From positions 1-5,034 of the forward strand of contig JAQGJF010000473.1 in the NCBI GenBank assembly GCA_028290765.1: a stretch of DNA of 5,034 nucleotides. The letters run 5' to 3'. The stretch's first letter is position 1, and every line of letters starts with the position of its first letter. The notes under the pieces are model-generated. The model saw nothing but the letters and a program-made list of their open reading frames with translations, was not told the origin of the DNA and did no database searches. Positions 1 through 5,034 of the stretch are shown here, one piece after another. A program made the translations under genes and the position numbers. The stretch is from Tardiphaga sp. GTDB lineage: Bacteria; Pseudomonadota; Alphaproteobacteria; Rhizobiales; Xanthobacteraceae.

Positions 1-209
1 AGGTGTTCCCACAATTTCGCGCCGACATCGAGCGGGCCCGGCATTGCCGATTTGCCCTGGGTCGCGGTCAGCCCCATCAGCCTGGCGTATTCCGGCGTCA
101 TGGTGGCGACCGTGCCGGTGCCGCGGGTTGCGATATGCCAGCTGCCCACAAAGGCGAGGAACAGCACGACCGACACCATCGCCGCGCGAAAGCGGAGGCT
201 GGCTGACAT
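1..209 (-). CDS. NrtB-like ABC transporter permease, N-terminal part (runs off the window)
   Basis: Inner-membrane permease of an anion ABC importer of the nitrate/bicarbonate/cyanate type, working with the binding protein encoded just upstream. Only the first 69 codons are visible, so the gene is partial at its 3' end. Seen: the protein begins MSASLRFRAAM, and residues about 9-27 form one hydrophobic segment (VSVVLFLAFVGSW), a first membrane helix after a short basic N-terminus. A loop then follows with TPEYARLMG (38-46) and SAMPGP (54-59), which resembles the segment before the core permease domain in NrtB/CmpB-like proteins. The ATG lies 2 bases after the binding-protein stop and has an AGGAAGG ribosome site inside that gene, so the two are almost certainly co-transcribed and translationally coupled. 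The family assignment rests mostly on this context and the short N-terminus; the conserved EAA loop lies outside the window. Confidence 0.8.
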   Translation of the reverse strand, partial: MSASLRFRAAMVSVVLFLAFVGSWHIATRGTGTVATMTPEYARLMGLTATQGKSAMPGPLDVGAKLWEH

Positions 210-211
210 CG

Positions 212-1600
212 TCAGCTGGCCTTCCTGATCTTGAAGCTTGCGAGATACTCCTCCGGCTTTGCGGGATCGAAGGTCTTGCCCATCACTACAAAACTTTTGG
301 TCGTCGTGGCCGGCGGCGTGAGACCAGCCTCCGCCATCAGCCTGGTCGCGTCGGTTGCGAGATAGACCTGCGACGCAATGCCGGCATAGTCGACGTCGCC
401 CTTGACCTGACCCCAGCGCTTCATCTGGGTCATGATCCAGATCGCGAACGACTGCCAGGGGAACGGATCGAAATCGACCCGGTTCGGCTGCGTGACAATG
501 TTGCCCAATCCATCCGCAAACGTGCCGGTGAGAATCTGCTCCAGCACGATCTGCGGCTGGTTCAGATAATTCGCCGGCGCAATCGCCTCCGCGATCTGCT
601 TGCGGTTCTCCGCCTTGTGCGCGAACGCGGTGGCCTCGATGATAGATTTCAGCAGCGCGCCGTAGGTATTCGGCATCGTGGTGACGAACTCTTTCGACGC
701 TGCGAAGGCGCAGCACGGATGCCCTTCCCAGATGTCTTTTGTCAGAATGTGGATGAAACCGACGCCGTCATAGACCGCGCGCTGGTTCATCGGGTCGGGC
801 CCAAGAAAGCCGTCGATATTGTCGGCACGCAGATTGGCGACCATTTCCGGCGGCGGCACGCTACGGATCTGCACGTCGAGATCCGGATCGAGGCCGTGTT
901 CGGCGAGATAATAGCGCAGCAGGTAATTGTGCATCGAATAGTCGAACGGGACGGCGAACTTGAAGCCCTTCCAGTCCTTGGGATCGCGCTTGTCCTTGTG
1001 CTTGACCGCGAGCGTGATCGCCTGGCCGTTGATGTTCTCCACCGCCGGCATGGTGTATGGCAACGGATTAGAGCCGACGCCCATGGTGATGGCGAGCGGC
1101 ATCGGCGACAGCATGTGCGCCGCGTCGTATTCCTTGTTGATGGTCTTGTCGCGGATCACCGCCCAGCCGGCGGTCTTGATGACTTCGACGTTGAGACCGT
1201 ATTTCGCATAAAACCCCATCGGCGCCGCCATGATGATCGGGGTGGCGCAGGTGATCGGGATGAAGCCGATCTTGAGATCCTTCTTTTCCAGCGGCGCGCC
1301 CTGCGCGAACACCTCGGTGGCGGTCTTCAGTGGAAAGAACTGCGACACCGCGGCGAGCGCGGTGGCGGCGCCGACCGATTTGAGGAAGGCGCGGCGCGCG
1401 GCGTCCTGCGGAAACACCGCCCGCATCACCGCCGAGGCGACGACGCCTTCGAAGCGGTTTTCCTCGGACGAGGGCGCCGCCGGCTGCAGCGACAGGCGCG
1501 CGGCGGTTTCATGCTCGGCTTCGTTGACGTGCTGGCCGCAGCTGCAGCCGGAGGCGTGGAGACGACGGCCGGGGTCGAACGGATTGTCGAAGGTGGACAT
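212..1600 (-). CDS. NrtA/CmpA-family ABC transporter substrate-binding protein, Tat-exported
   Basis: Periplasmic solute receptor for an ABC importer of small oxyanions or similar anions (nitrate, nitrite, bicarbonate or cyanate are the family ligands). It is 462 residues, the usual size. A twin-arginine signal is visible: RR at 69-70 in ARRAFLKSVG, a hydrophobic stretch 76-90 and a likely cleavage site after VFA (97-99). The mature part opens KIGFIPITCATPIIMA (110-125) and contains AGWAVIRDK (144-152), SPMPLA (165-170), PFDYSMHNYLLRYYL (218-232) and DGFLGPDPMNQRAV (263-276), all typical of NrtA/CmpA relatives. Odd points are a 68-residue leader ahead of the twin arginines with CSCGQH (19-24), and a Cys pair at 296-297 after GHP. 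Start choice: ATG at 1600 has a strong AGGAGGT; the in-frame ATG at 1426 (residue 59) would give a shorter Tat leader but has no clear ribosome site. It is first in an operon with the permease, divergent from a sigma-54 activator and preceded by a sigma-54 promoter. The ligand is not determined. Confidence 0.92.
   Translation of the reverse strand: MSTFDNPFDPGRRLHASGCSCGQHVNEAEHETAARLSLQPAAPSSEENRFEGVVASAVMRAVFPQDAARRAFLKSVGAATALAAVSQFFPLKTATEVFAQGAPLEKKDLKIGFIPITCATPIIMAAPMGFYAKYGLNVEVIKTAGWAVIRDKTINKEYDAAHMLSPMPLAITMGVGSNPLPYTMPAVENINGQAITLAVKHKDKRDPKDWKGFKFAVPFDYSMHNYLLRYYLAEHGLDPDLDVQIRSVPPPEMVANLRADNIDGFLGPDPMNQRAVYDGVGFIHILTKDIWEGHPCCAFAASKEFVTTMPNTYGALLKSIIEATAFAHKAENRKQIAEAIAPANYLNQPQIVLEQILTGTFADGLGNIVTQPNRVDFDPFPWQSFAIWIMTQMKRWGQVKGDVDYAGIASQVYLATDATRLMAEAGLTPPATTTKSFVVMGKTFDPAKPEEYLASFKIRKAS
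220..226 (-). promoter_or_regulatory. Ribosome binding site of the permease gene
   Basis: AGGAAGG on the minus strand, ending 10 bases before the permease ATG at 209. It lies within the last codons of the binding-protein gene, which supports the chosen permease start and translational coupling. Confidence 0.6.
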
Positions 1601-1603
1601 GAA

Positions 1604-1610
1604 ACCTCCT
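1604..1610 (-). promoter_or_regulatory. Strong ribosome binding site deciding the binding-protein start
   Basis: AGGAGGT on the minus strand, directly followed by TTC and the ATG at 1600. This near-perfect Shine-Dalgarno sequence supports the upstream start with the long leader over the internal Met59. Confidence 0.8.
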
Positions 1611-1632
1611 GGGTGGCGTTGCCGTCATTTAC

Positions 1633-1647
1633 GCAAGGAGCATGCCA
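1633..1647 (-). promoter_or_regulatory. Sigma-54 (RpoN) -24/-12 promoter of the transporter operon
   Basis: The minus strand reads TGGCATG-CTCC-TTGC, against the sigma-54 consensus TGGCACG-N4-TTGC. The invariant GG and GC pairs are present at the correct spacing and only one defined base differs (T for C in the -24 block). Transcription should begin near 1621-1622, giving a leader of roughly 21 bases that contains the AGGAGGT ribosome site before the ATG at 1600. A divergent sigma-54 activator gene and a dyad array about 55-105 bp upstream complete the expected promoter architecture. No transcript data are available here. Confidence 0.82.
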
Positions 1648-1696
1648 GCCCTCCGACCCCCGGATTGCCCAATCGACGCAGGCTTTTGTGGGCTTA

Positions 1697-1725
1697 TTGG
1701 CAATTACAAGATTTCGTGATACACG
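1697..1725 (+). promoter_or_regulatory. Possible housekeeping-sigma promoter of the activator gene
   Basis: TTGGCA (1697-1702) matches the -35 consensus in 5 of 6 bases. It is followed after 17 bp by TACACG (1720-1725), a poor -10 preceded by TG-A like an extended -10. It would overlap the half-site array, implying autoregulation. This is weak evidence; only the -35 element is convincing. Confidence 0.3.
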
Positions 1726-1729
1726 AAAT
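1711..1729. repeat. Perfect 8-bp inverted repeat (ATTTCGTG-ATA-CACGAAAT)
   Basis: Left arm 1711-1718, spacer ATA, right arm 1722-1729, with no mismatch. It joins the inner ends of half-site copies 1 and 2 of the array and shares CGAAAT with the larger dyad, so it is one of two overlapping dyads in the control region. Confidence 0.8.
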
Positions 1730-1754
1730 ATCGTAATAAAATTACGATATTTCG
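1724..1754. repeat. Perfect 14-bp inverted repeat with 3-bp spacer
   Basis: Arm CGAAATATCGTAAT (1724-1737), spacer AAA (1738-1740), arm ATTACGATATTTCG (1741-1754), with no mismatch over 28 bases. It is AT-rich in a GC-rich setting and not followed by a T tract, and it lies upstream of both flanking genes. A protein-binding dyad is therefore more likely than a terminator. Confidence 0.85.
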
Positions 1755-1757
1755 GAG
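1754..1757 (+). promoter_or_regulatory. Ribosome binding site of the sigma-54 activator gene
   Basis: GGAG, 10 bases before the ATG at 1768. It overlaps the last base of the dyad array, so an activator bound there or a hairpin in the transcript could also influence translation. Modest strength. Confidence 0.5.
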
Positions 1758-1767
1758 TTTCTGCCGC

Positions 1768-3660
<1,893 letters not shown>

Positions 3661-3695
3661 GGGGATTGAATTCAGCCTTGCGCATCACAAAGGCC

Positions 3696-4889
3696 CTACC
3701 CCCCCGCCGCCGCCAGCCGCGCCAGCACGGCGGCAACGTCGCCCGTCACCTCGTCGGCCCGGATCGCGGCCACCCGATAGCCGCGCTCCTCGAGCCAGGC
3801 CTGCCGCATCGCGCGGTCCTTCACGATCACCTCGGTCTCGTCGGGATTGACCAGCTCAATGGCGACGCGCTGGGCGAATGAGACGAAGTCGGGGATGTGC
3901 CGGCCGACCGGAGTCTGGCGCTTGAAGGTGCCTGCGAAGCGGCGGTCGGTGGTGAGCGCCTGCCACAGGATGCGCTCGGCATCGGTGGGATTGCGCCGCA
4001 ACAGCCGCGCCAGCCCGCGCACCGTGCCGCTCTCAGACGGCAGCGCGCCCTGGCCGTGTTCGGCGAGCAGCGCCCGCAGCCTTGTGGCCTGTTCGCCGTC
4101 GAGCACGCCGCCCTTGGCCGGGCCCTTGCGGCCCTCGGCGATCGCCATCACCACGCCGTGCAGCGTGTGCATGTCCTGCTTGGTCGGCTCCATCCGGCTG
4201 AAGATATTGCGCAGATTGACCAGCATGGTCTCGCGCTTCTCCGCCGGGCGCAAAAATTCGACCCGGTCGAGTTCGCGCACCAGATTGTCGAAGAACGCCT
4301 GCATCTGGTGCTGCGAGGCGCGCTCCGAGCGCTGCGGCATCGCGAACGGCAGCGCGCCGGCCGTCGCCAGCTTGAACCATTCATAGCCGATCAGGAGCAC
4401 CGCCTGCGCCAGATTGAGCGAGGCGAAGCCCGGATTGACGGGGAAGGTGATGATCCGGTCGGCCAGCGCCACTTCCTCGTTCTGCAGGCCGTAACGCTCG
4501 CGGCCGAACAGGATCGCGACGTTGCCGCCAACGGCGATCTGGCTGGACATCTCCTGGGCCGCGGCTTCCGGCGCCACCACCGGCTTGGCCTGGTCATGGG
4601 CCCGCGCCGTGGTGGCGAACAAGAGCGTGCAGTCGGCCACCGCCTGCTCGACGGTGTCGAACAGCTCGACCTGGTCGAGGATGTGATCCGCCCCGGACGC
4701 CGCCCGGCGGGCATGGACATTGGGCCAGCCGTCGCGTGGGTTGACGATACGCAGCCGGGTCAGGCCGAAATTGCCCATCGCCCGCGCCGCCATGCCGATG
4801 TTCTCGCCGAGCTGCGGCTCGACCAGAATCACCATTGGACCGGTTAAATCGGTATGGGCCTTGGTTTTGTCGGTGCCTGAACCGGACAT
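3696..4889 (-). CDS. trmJ: TrmJ-family tRNA (cytidine/uridine-32 2'-O)-methyltransferase fused to a DUF559 domain
   Basis: SAM-dependent SPOUT methyltransferase that by homology 2'-O-methylates position 32 in the tRNA anticodon loop. SpoU motifs are in order: ENIGMAARAMGNFG (29-42), ILFGRERYGLQNEE (126-139) with the conserved arginine-containing loop, and the knot motif NPGFASLNLAQAV (152-164). TrmJ-type helices follow, with NLRNIFSRMEPTKQDMHTLHG (225-245). Family members usually stop near 240-270 residues; this one has 397. The extension (about 288-395) resembles DUF559, a Vsr-like PD-(D/E)XK domain: LLRRNPTDAERILWQAL (296-312), FKRQTPVGRHIPDF (322-335), IEL (344-346) and WLEERGYRV (365-373). 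D334 and E345 are kept, but the usual ELDG reads ELVN. Start: ATG 4889 follows an in-frame TGA directly, so it is the most upstream start possible; the ribosome site is weak, and Met19 is an alternative. Convergent with the activator gene, 35 bp apart. Confidence 0.9.
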   Translation of the reverse strand: MSGSGTDKTKAHTDLTGPMVILVEPQLGENIGMAARAMGNFGLTRLRIVNPRDGWPNVHARRAASGADHILDQVELFDTVEQAVADCTLLFATTARAHDQAKPVVAPEAAAQEMSSQIAVGGNVAILFGRERYGLQNEEVALADRIITFPVNPGFASLNLAQAVLLIGYEWFKLATAGALPFAMPQRSERASQHQMQAFFDNLVRELDRVEFLRPAEKRETMLVNLRNIFSRMEPTKQDMHTLHGVVMAIAEGRKGPAKGGVLDGEQATRLRALLAEHGQGALPSESGTVRGLARLLRRNPTDAERILWQALTTDRRFAGTFKRQTPVGRHIPDFVSFAQRVAIELVNPDETEVIVKDRAMRQAWLEERGYRVAAIRADEVTGDVAAVLARLAAAGG

Positions 4890-4902
4890 TCACTTCACTT
4901 TC

Positions 4903-4978
4903 TGATTCAAGGTCCGAAGAAACTGATTCAAGGTCTGAGGAAAGTGAATCAACGTCTGAAGATGTTGATTCAACCTCG
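4903..4978. repeat. 21-bp tandem repeat, about 3.6 copies, with a GANTC site in each unit
   Basis: Units begin at 4903, 4924, 4945 and 4966 (the last partial) with the core TGATTCAAGGTCYGA and variants. The first two differ at three positions and the third is more diverged. Each unit holds one GANTC: 4904-4908, 4925-4929, 4946-4950 and 4967-4971, exactly 21 bp apart. It fills most of the leader upstream of the trmJ start on the minus strand. The period is a multiple of three, so one minus frame reads as a Ser/Asp/Glu heptad, but no good start codon supports it as a gene. Confidence 0.85.
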
Positions 4979-4991
4979 CAACCCGCCTGAT

Positions 4992-5005
4992 CGTCCAATT
5001 GGACG
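4992..5005. repeat. Perfect 14-bp palindrome CGTCCAATTGGACG
   Basis: Self-complementary without spacer and lying between trmJ (minus) and the probable gene that begins beyond the right edge (plus). Its position suits an operator acting on either gene, or it may be fortuitous. No regulator for it is visible here. Confidence 0.6.
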
Positions 5006-5024
5006 GATTTCTCAAGCGAAATAT

Positions 5025-5028
5025 GGAG
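5025..5028 (+). promoter_or_regulatory. Possible ribosome binding site of a plus-strand gene starting beyond the window
   Basis: GGAG is followed by TTACCG to the end of the window, so a start codon at 5035 would sit at ideal spacing. The ATG at 5023 lacks a good ribosome site. The gene itself is not visible, so this is an inference about a divergent neighbour of trmJ. Confidence 0.3.
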
Positions 5029-5034
5029 TTACCG

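Larger units (their letters stand above)
1703..1754. promoter_or_regulatory. Probable enhancer/operator array for the divergent sigma-54 activator
   Basis: Three copies of a 14-bp half-site lie in this AT-rich stretch. Copy 1 is ATTACAAGATTTCG (1703-1716), copy 2 is the inverse of ATTACGATATTTCG (1724-1737) and copy 3 is ATTACGATATTTCG (1741-1754). Copies 2 and 3 are identical and copy 1 differs at two bases. The orientation is head-to-tail in alternation, with spacers of 7 and 3 bp. Relative to the predicted sigma-54 start near 1622 the array covers about -81 to -132, the usual zone for upstream activator sequences. It also ends 13 bp before the activator start codon, so occupancy could affect the activator's own expression. 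Binding by that activator is inferred. Confidence 0.72.

Noticed and set aside
1648..1703. IHF site between promoter and enhancer
   Set aside because: No stretch matched WATCAANNNNTTR acceptably; the nearest (AATCGACGCAGG) misses key bases.
1724..1754. Large inverted repeat as an intrinsic terminator
   Set aside because: It lies upstream of both divergent genes, the stem is AT-rich and there is no T tract; an operator or enhancer is the better reading.
3675..3694. Hairpin GCCTT...AAGGC in the convergent gap as a terminator
   Set aside because: Only a 5-bp stem with a 10-base loop and no T tract on either strand; too weak to call a terminator.
3897..4847. Plus-strand open frame of 316 codons opposite trmJ
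   Set aside because: Antisense shadow of a gene with all SPOUT motifs; Arg/His/Ala-rich translation without recognisable domain or ribosome site.

Overview
The window is GC-rich, tightly packed DNA that looks alphaproteobacterial, most like the Bradyrhizobium/Rhodopseudomonas group. This placement rests on protein style (a TrmJ with a C-terminal DUF559-like extension, a NrtA/CmpA-type binding protein with a long Cys/His-bearing leader) and on base composition. It is an inference, not a database match.

Layout: (1) Positions 1-1600, minus strand, hold the start of an ABC uptake operon of the nitrate/bicarbonate/cyanate (NrtA/CmpA/CynA) type. A Tat-exported substrate-binding protein (212-1600) is followed, after only 2 bases, by the N-terminus of its permease (209 down to the window edge). 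(2) Positions 1601-1767 are a divergent control region. It carries a near-consensus sigma-54 promoter (-24/-12, 1633-1647) reading into the transporter, and an AT-rich array of three 14-bp half-sites (1703-1754) at typical enhancer distance. (3) Positions 1768-3660, plus strand, encode a PAS-PAS-AAA+-Fis sigma-54 activator with intact Walker, GAFTGA and HTH motifs. (4) After a 35-bp convergent gap, 3696-4889, minus strand, encodes a TrmJ-family tRNA 2'-O-methyltransferase fused to a DUF559 (Vsr-like) domain. (5) Positions 4890-5034 hold a 21-bp tandem repeat with a GANTC site in every unit, a 14-bp perfect palindrome, and a probable ribosome binding site for a plus-strand gene starting just beyond the window.

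How it fits together: the activator probably senses a cytoplasmic signal through its PAS domains, binds the half-site array just upstream of its own start codon, and drives the divergent transporter from the sigma-54 promoter, possibly also controlling its own transcription. The transported anion cannot be decided from this window. The trmJ locus is a separate housekeeping unit. The main points of interest are the complete sigma-54/enhancer/activator circuit controlling a NrtA-type transporter, the methyltransferase-DUF559 fusion with an altered nuclease-like motif, and the GANTC repeat in the trmJ leader.
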